A stretch of DNA of 64,000 nt from the NCBI GenBank assembly GCA_964470965.1, contig CAYYIS010000002.1:62001-126000 (forward strand). Reading direction: 5' to 3'. Both the position numbers and the translations under genes were made by a program. How positions within the stretch are numbered: position 1 is the first letter of the stretch; each line of letters starts with the position of its first letter. Below, in pieces: positions 8,228 to 17,734 of this stretch. The stretch comes from CAYYIS01 sp964470965. Its GTDB lineage: Bacteria > JAAXHH01 > JABIQT01. The notes below the pieces were generated by a model. That model saw only the letters and a program-made list of their open reading frames with translations. It ran no database searches and was not told where the DNA came from.

Positions 8228-8809
8228 CTATGGATCCTTGGTTTCACTGAATTGTTCTTCAAGTTCATCACCCCGGTCGAATCGTCCTTTTATATCTCGG
8301 AATATCCGCCACTCATCCAGATTTGGATCCGCCTCAAACCCCACACCCGTGACGACGTCCCGCGCAGTCGACAAGCGCACAACGGCTCCCGTCGTTATCC
8401 GGTTTTCCTGCTCGACCCATTTCAGGGAGTCCGTCTCTAATCTCCCGTGCTCGCTACTGACGATCAGGACGTTTCCGTGTACCGTCATGTTCCGGGATGA
8501 TTCTAAAATCCGGCCGCGGTCGGCCGTAAGTGTTGAAGACAAGCGGCCGTTTTCATCGAAGAATCTTACCGTCAGGCCTTCATCGAAGATGGTCTCCTGA
8601 TCGGCCTGATAGTATAGGCGGTGGTTTGCATCTAAGACAATCCGGTTTCGGGCGTCCTGAAAGAGATAGACGGTTGCTTTCCAAGACTCCTGGTCCGGAA
8701 CCCGTTCTTCTGCGTGGATCACCGGTGACCCAGCAGGTTCAGGGGCTGAAGCACAGCCGATAAACGGCCATAACAACAGTATTATGAAGCCGGTGGCTTT
8801 GTTTTCCAT
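8228..8809 (-). CDS. lptC: LptC-like LPS export lipoprotein
   Basis: This is the likely LptC component, which receives LPS from the inner-membrane transporter and passes it to LptA. Starting at MENKATGF gives a clean signal peptide ending in the lipobox FIGC, so it would be a lipoprotein rather than having the transmembrane anchor of E. coli LptC. The rest is a beta-rich OstA-like fold with repeats such as NHRLYYQADQETIFDEGLTV. The longest frame reaches 8830. The gene start overlaps the end of the acyltransferase gene, and lptA begins 45 bases downstream. Assignment rests on position and fold pattern, so it is less certain than lptB. Confidence 0.78.
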   Translation of the reverse strand: MENKATGFIILLLWPFIGCASAPEPAGSPVIHAEERVPDQESWKATVYLFQDARNRIVLDANHRLYYQADQETIFDEGLTVRFFDENGRLSSTLTADRGRILESSRNMTVHGNVLIVSSEHGRLETDSLKWVEQENRITTGAVVRLSTARDVVTGVGFEADPNLDEWRIFRDIKGRFDRGDELEEQFSETKDP

Positions 8810-9678
8810 CGATCGTGCATCCAGACCCATTGGGTGGGCGATTGACGTATCAACGATTCTATTTCCGCCGTGTATTCCTGAACCACCCCGTTAACGACTT
8901 CTTCGGATGGCCGGTCTTCGACGAATATCGGTGGTTTAATGGTAATCAGATGCGTGTCGTCTTCCCGACGCCAGATCCCCATGGGCACGATTGGTACACC
9001 GGTCCTACCGGCGATCACCGCCGGGCCGACCGGTGTGTACGCCGGATGATCGAAAAACCGTACGAAGGTGCCGGGTACCCGGGTGTCCTGGTCGACCAGT
9101 AGGCCTACCACTTCACCACGGCGCAACGCGCGCAACACCTCGGATGTGGCATGCGCACGCTGAACCACGTTGAGACCGCCCCGGAACCTGTTTGCGCCAA
9201 GCAGCGCATCCAGGCGTTCATCATACAGGGCTGCGGCTACCACAGTGAGCCGGAAGCCCTTCATGGCAAGGTACGCACCCAGCAGTTCAAAGTTTCCCAT
9301 GTGTCCGCTCACAGCGAGGACACCGTTGCCTTCCGCATAGGCGGGTTCCAGATTCTCCATGCCCTCAACAGCGACCAGGCTGCCCACTGTTTCCGGCGTG
9401 ATCTGCGACAGGCGTATGGCATCTACGGCATTGCGTCCGAGGTCCCGGAACACCTGCACGGCCATGCTGTGAATCTCAGTGGCGGTGCGCTCTGCGCCGT
9501 AAGCCCTGTTCAGATTATCGATCGTACGTCGACGCGTGCCAGCTGCACAAAAATACGCGAGCCGCCCCAGCGTATCACAGACTGAAAGTGCGGTGGTTCG
9601 TGGTATGGCGTTTATGAACGCCAGGAAGATTCGAACCACATAAAATATGGTTTGGTTCTTGAGACGTTTGCGCCACAT
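8782..9678 (-). CDS. Lipid A biosynthesis lauroyl/myristoyl acyltransferase family (LpxL/HtrB-like)
   Basis: This is a 298-residue inner-membrane acyltransferase of the LpxL/LpxM family, which adds secondary acyl chains to Kdo-lipid A. The catalytic HX4E motif is seen as GHMGNFELLGAY, followed by the family's Arg/Gly-rich segment LLVDQDTRVPGTFVRFF. An N-terminal hydrophobic helix (FYVVRIFLAFINAIPRTTALSV) would anchor it. It lies between kdsA and lptC, 10 bases after kdsA, consistent with a lipid A-Kdo operon. The exact acyl chain donor cannot be read from sequence. Confidence 0.88.
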   Translation of the reverse strand: MWRKRLKNQTIFYVVRIFLAFINAIPRTTALSVCDTLGRLAYFCAAGTRRRTIDNLNRAYGAERTATEIHSMAVQVFRDLGRNAVDAIRLSQITPETVGSLVAVEGMENLEPAYAEGNGVLAVSGHMGNFELLGAYLAMKGFRLTVVAAALYDERLDALLGANRFRGGLNVVQRAHATSEVLRALRRGEVVGLLVDQDTRVPGTFVRFFDHPAYTPVGPAVIAGRTGVPIVPMGIWRREDDTHLITIKPPIFVEDRPSEEVVNGVVQEYTAEIESLIRQSPTQWVWMHDRWKTKPPAS

Positions 9679-9688
9679 GGCCTTTGAC

Positions 9689-10519
9689 CTAGAGGACGTT
9701 GTGCCGTCTTACCACTTCGCTGATGTCGATCAGTTGTTCAAGAAGCGGTTCGAGCAACTCGAGCGGGAGCATACTGGCCGCATCACACAACGCTTCTCCA
9801 ACGTTCGGATGGGTCTCGATAAAAACGGCATCGCAACCGGCAGCCACACCGGCGCGGGCGAGGGGGTAGATAAACTCGGGTGTGCCTCCCGAGGGATCAC
9901 TGCTCGGACGACCGTACAGACGGACCACATGGGTGGCATCGAACACGACCGGATAGCCCGTTCTGCGCATGATGTGCAGGGAGCGGTAATCCGTCACCAA
10001 GTCGTGATGGCCGAAACTGGTACCCCTTTCGGTCAGCAGGATCCGACGGTGACCGACGCCCTCCATTTTGTCCACGATGGCCTGCATATCCGTCGGCGCT
10101 AGAAACTGGCCTTTCTTTACGTTTACCGGTTTACCGGTTCGGGCCAGTGCCAGCGTCAGTTCGGTCTGCATGGACAGGTGCGCCGGCAACTGCAGCGCAT
10201 CCAGTCCTAACGCAGCGGCTTCTACCTCGGCGGTTGTATGTACATCCGACAGCACAGGAATACCCATAGCTCGCACGCCCTGCAGGATGCGCAAGCCTTC
10301 TTTCTGTCCTGGCCCCGTGTAAAAAGAGGCGGACGAGCGGTTGGCTTTAAAATAGGAGGATTTGTATATCAGGGGTATGTTCAGACGGCCGGCGATATCC
10401 ATCAGGTGGCCAGCGGTCTTCATCACCACTTCTTCACTTTCAATAACGCACGGACCAGCGATCAATGCAAGCGGATGCCCGGCGCCGATATGTATGTTCC
10501 CTATCTTTACTTCGTTCAT
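9689..10519 (-). CDS. kdsA: 3-deoxy-8-phosphooctulonate (Kdo-8-phosphate) synthase
   Basis: KdsA condenses phosphoenolpyruvate with arabinose 5-phosphate to make Kdo 8-phosphate for LPS. The 276 residues have the family N-terminal motif LALIAGPCVIES, the substrate loop YKSSYFKANRSS, and GIPVLSDVHT and LTERGTSFGHHDLVTDYRS further on. The Asn and Cys positions that separate metal-dependent from independent forms would need an alignment. The ATG overlaps the kdsB stop by 4 bases, implying translational coupling. Confidence 0.96.
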   Translation of the reverse strand: MNEVKIGNIHIGAGHPLALIAGPCVIESEEVVMKTAGHLMDIAGRLNIPLIYKSSYFKANRSSASFYTGPGQKEGLRILQGVRAMGIPVLSDVHTTAEVEAAALGLDALQLPAHLSMQTELTLALARTGKPVNVKKGQFLAPTDMQAIVDKMEGVGHRRILLTERGTSFGHHDLVTDYRSLHIMRRTGYPVVFDATHVVRLYGRPSSDPSGGTPEFIYPLARAGVAAGCDAVFIETHPNVGEALCDAASMLPLELLEPLLEQLIDISEVVRRHNVL

Positions 10520-11277
10520 GGAATCAGATCTCCGTCCCGCAGCCGCTTTTCCGCCAAATAGAGGTCATCCGGCACATCCACTCCCAGCGGCGCATAATCA
10601 GTTTCGACGACACGGATGGTGTAGCCGTGCTCCAGTGCACGCAACTGCTCCAGCCCTTCGGCCTGTTCCAGAGGCGTGGGCTCCAAGCCCGCGAATATGA
10701 GTAGGAAATCACGCCGGTAACCATACAGACCTACGGTATTAAAATAAGCGGTTTGTTCAAATATAGAGGAATCGGGGCTGTCCTCTGGCGGATAGGGAAT
10801 CGGCGCCCGCGTAAAATACAACGCATTGCCCTGACGATCCATTACGACTTTTCCCATATGACGGTTCATCAAGTGCGCGGACTGATCGATCCGGTGGGCC
10901 AGCGTAGTCATAGGCAATACCGAGTCATCCAGAAGAGGCTGCACCACTGATTCTATGGCCTCCGGCGTAATCAGAGGTTCATCCCCCTGGATATTCACGA
11001 TGATATCATCCGACCGCCCCCTGACCACTTCCGCCGCCCGATCCGTTCCGCTGGCATGGTCCGGTGATGTCATCGCCACCTCGCCTCCGAAACCGGTTAC
11101 CGTCTCGGCGATACGGGCATCGTCCGTGGCCACCAACAGGTGTGTCAGGCAAGTGGCCTGCCGGGCCCGTTCATAGGTGTGCTGTATCATGGGTTTTCCA
11201 TACAGCAATGCCAGCGGTTTGCCCGGAAACCGCGAGGAAGCGTAGCGTGCAGGTATGATACCGAGGACGGACATCAT
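10516..11277 (-). CDS. kdsB: 3-deoxy-manno-octulosonate (CMP-Kdo) cytidylyltransferase
   Basis: KdsB activates Kdo with CTP so it can be added to lipid A. The 253-residue protein begins with the nucleotidyltransferase motif GIIPARYASSRFPGKPL, with VNIQGDEPLI and YFTRAPIPYP in the expected order. It lies 5 bases after gatC and overlaps kdsA. The Kdo-8-P phosphatase kdsC and isomerase kdsD are not in the window. Confidence 0.96.
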   Translation of the reverse strand: MMSVLGIIPARYASSRFPGKPLALLYGKPMIQHTYERARQATCLTHLLVATDDARIAETVTGFGGEVAMTSPDHASGTDRAAEVVRGRSDDIIVNIQGDEPLITPEAIESVVQPLLDDSVLPMTTLAHRIDQSAHLMNRHMGKVVMDRQGNALYFTRAPIPYPPEDSPDSSIFEQTAYFNTVGLYGYRRDFLLIFAGLEPTPLEQAEGLEQLRALEHGYTIRVVETDYAPLGVDVPDDLYLAEKRLRDGDLIP

Positions 11278-11282
11278 GAGGC

Positions 11283-11567
11283 CTACAGGACCTTAGGGAC
11301 CATAAAGTGTCCCCGATCTTTCTCCGGGGCGTTGGCCAGAGCTTCGTCGTGCGGAAGCGATTCGTCTACCACGTCTTCCCGCAAAACGTTTCGCAGATCC
11401 AACACATGGGATGTAGGAGGAACGTCGGTTGTATCGATCTGTTTCAGATGCTCCACATAATTCAGGATTTCGTTGAGCTGACCCACCAGTTGTTCACGCT
11501 CTTCATCACTGAACCTCAACCGGGCCAACGTGGCCACGTGGTCTACATCCTCGAGTGATACCGACAT
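11283..11567 (-). CDS. gatC: Aspartyl/glutamyl-tRNA amidotransferase subunit C
   Basis: GatC stabilises the GatCAB complex that converts Glu-tRNA(Gln) or Asp-tRNA(Asn) to the amidated form. The 94 residues follow the family pattern: DVDHVATLARLRFSDEE, NEILNYVEHLKQIDT, and a C-terminal LREDVV...NAPEKDRGHFMVPKVL. A strong AGGAGAG site precedes the ATG. Unusually the gene is not next to gatA and gatB; it stands between pcrA and kdsB. Confidence 0.95.
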   Translation of the reverse strand: MSVSLEDVDHVATLARLRFSDEEREQLVGQLNEILNYVEHLKQIDTTDVPPTSHVLDLRNVLREDVVDESLPHDEALANAPEKDRGHFMVPKVL

Positions 11568-11576
11568 GAATCTCTC

Positions 11577-13769
11577 CTATTTAATCGTTTCCAGCGCTGC
11601 GTACTTCACCATGACCTTCTTGGTGACACCACCGAACCGTATGGTGGCGCGCATGTTGGATCCGCTACCATTAATCTGCATAATCTGGCCGTCTCCCCAA
11701 ACCGGATGACGGACCCTCTTTCCCTCCGTAAGTCGCAGGGGACCGAATGGCGTACTGGCCTCCCGTTGCAACGGTTGCTCCTGTTGGGAACCGAAACTGT
11801 CTTTGCCATCACCGCCCCAGGAAGAAGCCGAATGCCGCACGGTGCTCGACTTCTCCACGAATTCCTCTGGTATCTCCGAAAGGAAGCGCGACTGGATCCC
11901 CGGCATAGCGCCGCCGAAACGCCGTCGTAGGTTTGCATAAGAAATGTACAGACGCTCCCGGGCCCGCGTGATACCTACGTAGAACAAGCGGCGTTCCTCC
12001 TCCAGATCGTTCTGACTCTCCATGGCCCGGGAGATAGGAAACAGGCCGTCTTCCATACCGGCGATAAATACGAATGGAAACTCCAACCCCTTGGCGCTGT
12101 GCAGTGTCATCAGCGTTACCCGGTCCACCGATTCATCCCACCGGTCGAAATCACTAACCAGCGCGGCTTCCTCAAGGAACATACGGACCAGCGGAGGATC
12201 GGTACGCTCTGAGAATTCCTCGACGGCGGCCAGCAACTCTCGCACGTTCTGAGCACGAGTTTCGGCTTCGACGGACCGGGCGGCTTCCATTTCCAGTTCG
12301 CGGAGATAACCCGTTTCTTTAATGACCTGCTCCGTGATTTCGGATGCCGCCACCGTTTCCTGTCGCTCGGCCAAATCCGCAAGAAAAGCACCCAGCGCCT
12401 GCGCAGATCGGGTGGCGGATGGTGTCAGCCCTGCCTCTTGACTGTGTACCAGCCCCTCAATGGGGTTCAGCCCCTGCGCCAAGGCAAACGTTTCGATTTT
12501 CTCTACGCTCACGTTGCCCAATCCCCGTGGAGGTGTGTTAACAATTCGCCGGAAACTCACACTGTCCCGCGGATTCACAATCACTTTCAGGTAGCTCAGG
12601 ATGTCTTTCACCTCTTTCCGCTCAAAGAACCGCAAGCCGCCCACAATCACATACGGCATCGAAGCTCGGCGGAGCTCGTCTTCAAGCGCACGGGATTGTG
12701 CATTGGTGCGGTAGAGAACCGTAAAATCACGTAGCGGACGGTTGCTCAAATCCATCTCCTCGCGAATCTTCTTTGTCACCTCCCGGCCTTCATCCCGCTC
12801 ATCCATAGTTTCCATGACCACTACCTGGTCTCCCGGTGGATTTTCGGTCCACAGCTCTTTTCCGGTGCGGCCTTTGTTGTTCTTTATGACGGTGTTGCTC
12901 ACCTCAAGGATTGCTTTCGTGGACCGGTAATTCTGTTCCAGCCGAACCACTTTGGATTCCGGATAGTCCTTCTCGAATTCAAGGATATTCTTTATATCCG
13001 CCCCACGCCAGGCATAGATGGATTGGTCGTCATCACCGACCACACACAGGTTCCGGTATTTCTTGGCCAGCAGGTTTATCAATCGGTACTGAGCATGGTT
13101 AGTATCCTGGTATTCATCCACATTGATGAATTGAAACCGCTCCTGGTAATGCTCCAGGATGGACGGCACATTTTCGAATCCAACAACCAGCTGCATAATC
13201 AGATCATCGAAATCCAGAGCATTGTTGTCGGACAACGCTTTCTGATAGGTGGTATAGACCCTGGAGACGTTCTGCTCGAAGTAATTGTTACCTCTATTCT
13301 CATAATCTTCCGGATTGATGAGCTGATCTTTAGCGCCGCTTATATAGCTTCGGATGGCTTGGGGCGCGAACTGTTTGTCCGACATATTCAGTTCTTTCAT
13401 GACCCGTTTTATCAAAGTAAGCTGGTCATCACCGTCGTAAATAACAAAATACCGGTCCAGCCCAAAATTCTCTGCTTCGCGCCTCAATATTCGAGCCGAT
13501 ATGGCGTGAAACGTTCCGACCCAGTTGGGGGCCCGCCCGCCACCAAGCAGAGCGTCGATACGCTCTCGCATTTCTTTAGCCGCTTTGTTGGTAAACGTCA
13601 GCGCTAGGATTTGTTCCGGGTCGAGACCTACATCGTCGATCAGTCGGGCGATACGGTAGGTCAGTACCCGGGTCTTGCCACTGCCGGCGCCTGCGAGGAT
13701 GAGAAGCGGCCCATCTATATGCTCCGCGGCCTCGAACTGATCGGGATTGAGCGATTCTTTAAGGTTCAT
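11577..13769 (-). CDS. pcrA: ATP-dependent 3'-5' DNA helicase PcrA/UvrD
   Basis: This superfamily I helicase acts in nucleotide excision repair and replication restart. In its 730 residues I see Walker A AGAGSGKTRVLTYR (about residues 26-39), motif II VDEYQDTNHAQYRL, motif III VVGDDDQSIYAWRGAD, motif IV LEQNYRST, and motifs V-VI TLHSAKGLEFPFVF and YVGITRARERLYI. The C-terminal GKRVRHPVWGDGQI segment is the PcrA-type Tudor-like domain. It is the first gene of the minus-strand block. No clear Shine-Dalgarno sequence precedes the ATG at 13769. Confidence 0.95.
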   Translation of the reverse strand: MNLKESLNPDQFEAAEHIDGPLLILAGAGSGKTRVLTYRIARLIDDVGLDPEQILALTFTNKAAKEMRERIDALLGGGRAPNWVGTFHAISARILRREAENFGLDRYFVIYDGDDQLTLIKRVMKELNMSDKQFAPQAIRSYISGAKDQLINPEDYENRGNNYFEQNVSRVYTTYQKALSDNNALDFDDLIMQLVVGFENVPSILEHYQERFQFINVDEYQDTNHAQYRLINLLAKKYRNLCVVGDDDQSIYAWRGADIKNILEFEKDYPESKVVRLEQNYRSTKAILEVSNTVIKNNKGRTGKELWTENPPGDQVVVMETMDERDEGREVTKKIREEMDLSNRPLRDFTVLYRTNAQSRALEDELRRASMPYVIVGGLRFFERKEVKDILSYLKVIVNPRDSVSFRRIVNTPPRGLGNVSVEKIETFALAQGLNPIEGLVHSQEAGLTPSATRSAQALGAFLADLAERQETVAASEITEQVIKETGYLRELEMEAARSVEAETRAQNVRELLAAVEEFSERTDPPLVRMFLEEAALVSDFDRWDESVDRVTLMTLHSAKGLEFPFVFIAGMEDGLFPISRAMESQNDLEEERRLFYVGITRARERLYISYANLRRRFGGAMPGIQSRFLSEIPEEFVEKSSTVRHSASSWGGDGKDSFGSQQEQPLQREASTPFGPLRLTEGKRVRHPVWGDGQIMQINGSGSNMRATIRFGGVTKKVMVKYAALETIK

Positions 13770-13880
13770 TACGGTCTTGAAAATTGAATGTTGAATAGTG
13801 ACGTATACGGTGGCCCAAGTTTGGTTAGTATAAGAGGGTCTGGAGGGGCTGTCAACGATTTCTTGGTTATCGATAGGCCG

Positions 13881-15488
13881 TTACTTTATGGGGTTATACG
13901 GAGAGATAACGGAGGCAATTAATGTCCTGGTATATTCGGTTTTGGGATTATTGAAAATGTCTTCGGAGGCCCCCTGCTCGATCACTTTACCCTCTTTCAT
14001 TACGATGATTTCGCTGGCCATGGCGCGAACCACCCGCAGATCGTGACTGATGAACAGATAGGCCAGTCGATGGCGTTCCTGGAGGCGGCGGAGCAGGTCT
14101 ATTATCTGCGCCTGAACCGTCATATCAAGCGCGCTGGTAGGTTCGTCGAGCACAACGAATTTCGGCTTTAGCGCCATGGCACGGGCGATAGCGATCCGCT
14201 GACGCTGTCCGCCAGAAAATTCATGAGGATACCGGTCCATCATTGCAGGATCGAGGCCCACCTCATCCAGTGCCCGTGACACCACCTGACGCCGTCCTTC
14301 GAGCAGCATCTCCCGGTGGTGAACCAGCAGTCCCTCTTCGACGATCTGAAAAACCGACATACGAGGACTCAGGGACCCGAACGGATCCTGAAATACCATC
14401 TGCATGTGACGGCGCAGCGGTCGTACCCTTCCTTTTTTGAGTCCATCGATCGATTCATCCTCGAAACGAATACCCCCTTGGCTCTGGATCAGACGGAGTA
14501 GCGCCAGTGCCAGGGTGGTCTTTCCGGACCCGGATTCCCCCAAGACGCCGACCGTATGACCGGCACGGATCGTAACCTGTATATCATCCACGGCTTTCAC
14601 GTAACCGACTGTCTTTCGCAAAACGCCGCGACGGATCGGAAACCAGATCTTCAGATGATCGGCCGACATGACCGCCGGGGCAGTGGGATCCTGGTCCATT
14701 GAACGCGGACGGGGTTCCGCGGAAAGCAGCTTCTGCGTGTACAGGTGTTGCGGCGATCCGAACAGGCGATCAACTGGACCTTCTTCAACGATTTTCCCCT
14801 CAGTCATCACGTACACCCGGCCCGCCATGTTCCTCACTATATTGAGATCGTGGGTAATCAGGAGTATCGCCAACCCAAGGCGTTGCTGGATGTCTTTGAG
14901 AAGCTGAAGGATTTGTGTCTGAATCGTCACATCCAAAGCAGTGGTGGGTTCATCGGCGATTAGCAGGTCCGGTTCGTTGGCCAGCGCCATAGCGATCATC
15001 ACCCGCTGGCGCTGGCCGCCCGAAAACTGGTGAGGCCAAGCATCGAGGCGCTGCTCTACATCCGTGAGTTGTACCAGATGCAGCAACTCTATGGTACGTT
15101 TTCGGGCCTTCTGCCTGCTCATGCCTTTGTGCAGAATCAATGTCTCACTAATCTGTTTCTCTATGGTGTGCAGCGGGTTGAGCGAAGTCATCGGTTCCTG
15201 GAAAATCATGGAAATGCGCGAACCCCGAATCTCATGGATCCCTTCATCAGGCGCATCAATCATCTCGGAGCCTTCGAACAGGATACTGCCATGCGGATGG
15301 AACGCCCGTGGATAGGGCAGCAGCTGCAACACGGACAGTGCAGTGACCGATTTCCCTGAACCGGATTCGCCCACCAGCGCGACCGTTTCTCCCCGATCAA
15401 TGCTTAGATCGACCCCGCGCACCGCCTCGACAACGCCATCCTCCATCGTGAAGGATACGGCCAGGTTATGGATCTGAAGCAGACTCAA
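13881..15488 (-). CDS. yejF: Peptide ABC importer, fused double ATP-binding protein (YejF type)
   Basis: This is a 535-residue cytoplasmic ATPase made of two Dpp/Opp-type nucleotide-binding domains in one chain. The first has GESGSGKSVTAL, FSGGQRQRVMIA and LLIADEPTTALD. The second, from about residue 280, has GESGSGKTTLAL, FSGGQRQRIAIA and FVVLDEPTSALD. The fused form and the yejA-B-E-F gene order point to the microcin C/peptide importer family. Its ATG overlaps the yejE stop by 4 bases. It is the last gene of the operon. Confidence 0.93.
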   Translation of the reverse strand: MSLLQIHNLAVSFTMEDGVVEAVRGVDLSIDRGETVALVGESGSGKSVTALSVLQLLPYPRAFHPHGSILFEGSEMIDAPDEGIHEIRGSRISMIFQEPMTSLNPLHTIEKQISETLILHKGMSRQKARKRTIELLHLVQLTDVEQRLDAWPHQFSGGQRQRVMIAMALANEPDLLIADEPTTALDVTIQTQILQLLKDIQQRLGLAILLITHDLNIVRNMAGRVYVMTEGKIVEEGPVDRLFGSPQHLYTQKLLSAEPRPRSMDQDPTAPAVMSADHLKIWFPIRRGVLRKTVGYVKAVDDIQVTIRAGHTVGVLGESGSGKTTLALALLRLIQSQGGIRFEDESIDGLKKGRVRPLRRHMQMVFQDPFGSLSPRMSVFQIVEEGLLVHHREMLLEGRRQVVSRALDEVGLDPAMMDRYPHEFSGGQRQRIAIARAMALKPKFVVLDEPTSALDMTVQAQIIDLLRRLQERHRLAYLFISHDLRVVRAMASEIIVMKEGKVIEQGASEDIFNNPKTEYTRTLIASVISPYNPIK

Positions 15489-16600
15489 CTTGGTTCTCCA
15501 GTCTGAAGCGAAGTCTTCCGCGGATCAAACGCGTCTCGCACCCCTTCACCTATGAAAACCAGTAGAGAAAGCATAACCGCCAGCGTGATGAAAGAGGTGA
15601 ACGCCAGCCAAGGTGCCTGCAGATTCTGCTTCCCCTGATTGAGCAGTTCACCGAGCGACGGAGATCCGGGTGGCAAACCGAGACCGAGGAAATCGAGAGA
15701 AGTAAGCGCGGTGACGGAGCCGGTCAAGATAAACGGGAGAAAGGTAAACGTGGAAACCATGGCATTGGGCAGCACATGGCGCCTGATGATCTGCAACTCT
15801 CCGACTCCAAGTGCCCGGGCTGCGCGGACAAAATCCAGGTTCCGCGCCCGCAATACTTCGGCCCGCACCACGCCCACCAGGCTCAGCCAACTGAACAGGA
15901 GTAACAAACCCAGCAGCCGCCAGAAGGTAGGTTCTACTACACTCGCAAGTATTATCAAAAGGAACAGCGTAGGCAGACCGGCCCAGATTTCAATAAATCG
16001 CTGAAACATCAGATCTACCCAGCCGCCGAAATAACCCTGTACTGCGCCGGCTGTGACACCGACGATTGAGCTGAAAAAAGTCAGGGTCAGTCCGAACAGC
16101 AGGGAAATCCGGAATCCGTAAATCAGGCGGGCCACGACGTCTCGCCCCTGATCATCCGTGCCCAGCCAGTTTTCGTCGGACGGCGAGGATGGTGCCGGCT
16201 CTTTGAGATCATAGTTGATGGTACGATAGCTGTACCGCACCGGCGGCCAGAGCATCCAGCCTTTCGCATTTACCAGGTCCTGTATAAATTCATCCCGGTA
16301 TTCCGCTTCGGTTTCAAAGTCGCCGCCAAAGGTTGTTTCCGGATAGGTAACCAGCACTGGGAAATAGTAGCTCCCATCATAGCTGACCAGCAGCGGGTTT
16401 TCGTTGGCAATGAATTCAGCAGGCAGAGTCAGCAGAAAGAGTGCCATGAATACCCACCAGCTCCAATAGCCCCGGCGGTTGGCGCTAAAGTTATCCAGTC
16501 GCCGCCGGGTCAGGCGGGAGATGGGCATGCCGAGAATGTGATCAGGCCCCGGGTGCGGTTGTGCGGGTACCTCATGCATCTGCGCTGTGCCAGAGGTCAT
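15485..16600 (-). CDS. yejE: Peptide ABC importer permease (YejE type)
   Basis: This is an inner-membrane permease of the BPD_transp_1 (DppC/OppC) family. After a cytoplasmic N-terminus, the first membrane helix is WWVFMALFLLTLPAEFIA. A long periplasmic loop precedes the core with the EAA-like segment ARALGVGELQIIRRHVLPNA and several helices (LLFGLTLTFFSSIVGVTAGA, FTFLPFILTGSVTAL). I place the start at MTSGTAQ (16600), one base after the yejB stop, rather than 19 codons earlier where it would overlap yejB by 56 bases. Confidence 0.92.
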   Translation of the reverse strand: MTSGTAQMHEVPAQPHPGPDHILGMPISRLTRRRLDNFSANRRGYWSWWVFMALFLLTLPAEFIANENPLLVSYDGSYYFPVLVTYPETTFGGDFETEAEYRDEFIQDLVNAKGWMLWPPVRYSYRTINYDLKEPAPSSPSDENWLGTDDQGRDVVARLIYGFRISLLFGLTLTFFSSIVGVTAGAVQGYFGGWVDLMFQRFIEIWAGLPTLFLLIILASVVEPTFWRLLGLLLLFSWLSLVGVVRAEVLRARNLDFVRAARALGVGELQIIRRHVLPNAMVSTFTFLPFILTGSVTALTSLDFLGLGLPPGSPSLGELLNQGKQNLQAPWLAFTSFITLAVMLSLLVFIGEGVRDAFDPRKTSLQTGEPS

Positions 16601-16601
16601 C

Positions 16602-17699
16602 CTACAGCTCCCGGCTTTCGAAATCGATACGCGGATCGATGATGGTGTAGGTGACATCTCCTATAAGATTCATCAGAAGGCCGAGCAGAGAAAAGAAATA
16701 CAAGGTTGCGAACATCACGGGGTAATCCCTACCAAGTGCCGCTTCGTAGCCCAGCAGACCGAGACCGTCGAGAGAGAAGATAACCTCGATTAGCAACGAA
16801 CCGGTGAAAAGAATGCCCACAAATGCGGAAGGAAACCCCGCGATCACGATCAACATGGCATTCCGGAATACGTGTCCGTACAGCACGCGCTGCTCCTTAA
16901 GGCCTTTTGCCCGGGCCGTCATAACGTATTGTTTGTTGATCTCTTCGAGAAAGGAGTTCTTAGTGAGTAGTGTCAATCCGGCGAACCCGCCCATGACCAT
17001 CGCCAGAACTGGCAGAATGATGTGCCACAGGTAGTCAATGATCCTGGCAGGCCAGGAAAAGCTTTCCCATTCCAGGGAGGTCAGTCCTCTGAGTGGAAAC
17101 CAGTCGACATACCGACCACCGGCGAAAACGACGATTAGAAGGATCGCAAAAAGGAAGCTGGGGATGGCATTGCCGACGACCACCGCACCCGATGTCCAGA
17201 GGTCAAATTTGGAGCCGTCCCGTATCGCTTTAATGATGCCCAGGGGTATGGATATCAGATACACAAGAAGCGTGGTCCAGATTCCAAGAGAAATCGAAAC
17301 CGGCATCTTGTCGAGGACGATGTCAATCACCCGCTGATCTTTGTAGAAGCTCTCGCCAAAATCGAATCGGACATACTGCCAGAGCATCATGAAGAAACGC
17401 TCGTGGGCCGGTTTGTCAAATCCGTACATCTTCTCCAGCTCAGCAACAAAGTCGGGGTCGAGGCCCTGCGCACCGCGATACACCATGTCGCTTGTGTTAC
17501 CCGATCGGTTGCTCAGGTTATCGCCCTGCCCTGTCCCACTGAACCGGGAGGTGGCATCCATATTATGCCCCTTGAGCATGGCGATCACTTGCTCGACAGG
17601 ACCGCCGGGCGCCGCCTGGATAATGACAAAATTAATCAGCATCACGCCGAACAGAGTCGGGACGATAAGGAGCAGGCGACGGATGATGTAAGCAAGCAT
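16602..17699 (-). CDS. yejB: Peptide ABC importer permease (YejB type)
   Basis: This is an inner-membrane permease of the DppB/OppB family, 365 residues. The N-terminal helix YIIRRLLLIVPTLFGVMLINFVI ends in the usual QAAPGGPV motif. The EAA loop reads TARAKGLKEQRVLYGHVFRNA. The periplasmic insert with GMDKPAHERF-like sequence (YGFDKPAHERFFMMLWQYV) is characteristic of YejB. It lies 35 bases after yejA and immediately before yejE. Confidence 0.93.
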   Translation of the reverse strand: MLAYIIRRLLLIVPTLFGVMLINFVIIQAAPGGPVEQVIAMLKGHNMDATSRFSGTGQGDNLSNRSGNTSDMVYRGAQGLDPDFVAELEKMYGFDKPAHERFFMMLWQYVRFDFGESFYKDQRVIDIVLDKMPVSISLGIWTTLLVYLISIPLGIIKAIRDGSKFDLWTSGAVVVGNAIPSFLFAILLIVVFAGGRYVDWFPLRGLTSLEWESFSWPARIIDYLWHIILPVLAMVMGGFAGLTLLTKNSFLEEINKQYVMTARAKGLKEQRVLYGHVFRNAMLIVIAGFPSAFVGILFTGSLLIEVIFSLDGLGLLGYEAALGRDYPVMFATLYFFSLLGLLMNLIGDVTYTIIDPRIDFESREL

Positions 17700-17734
17700 A
17701 GGTTATTATTTCTTTGGTACGGCCATCGTCAATC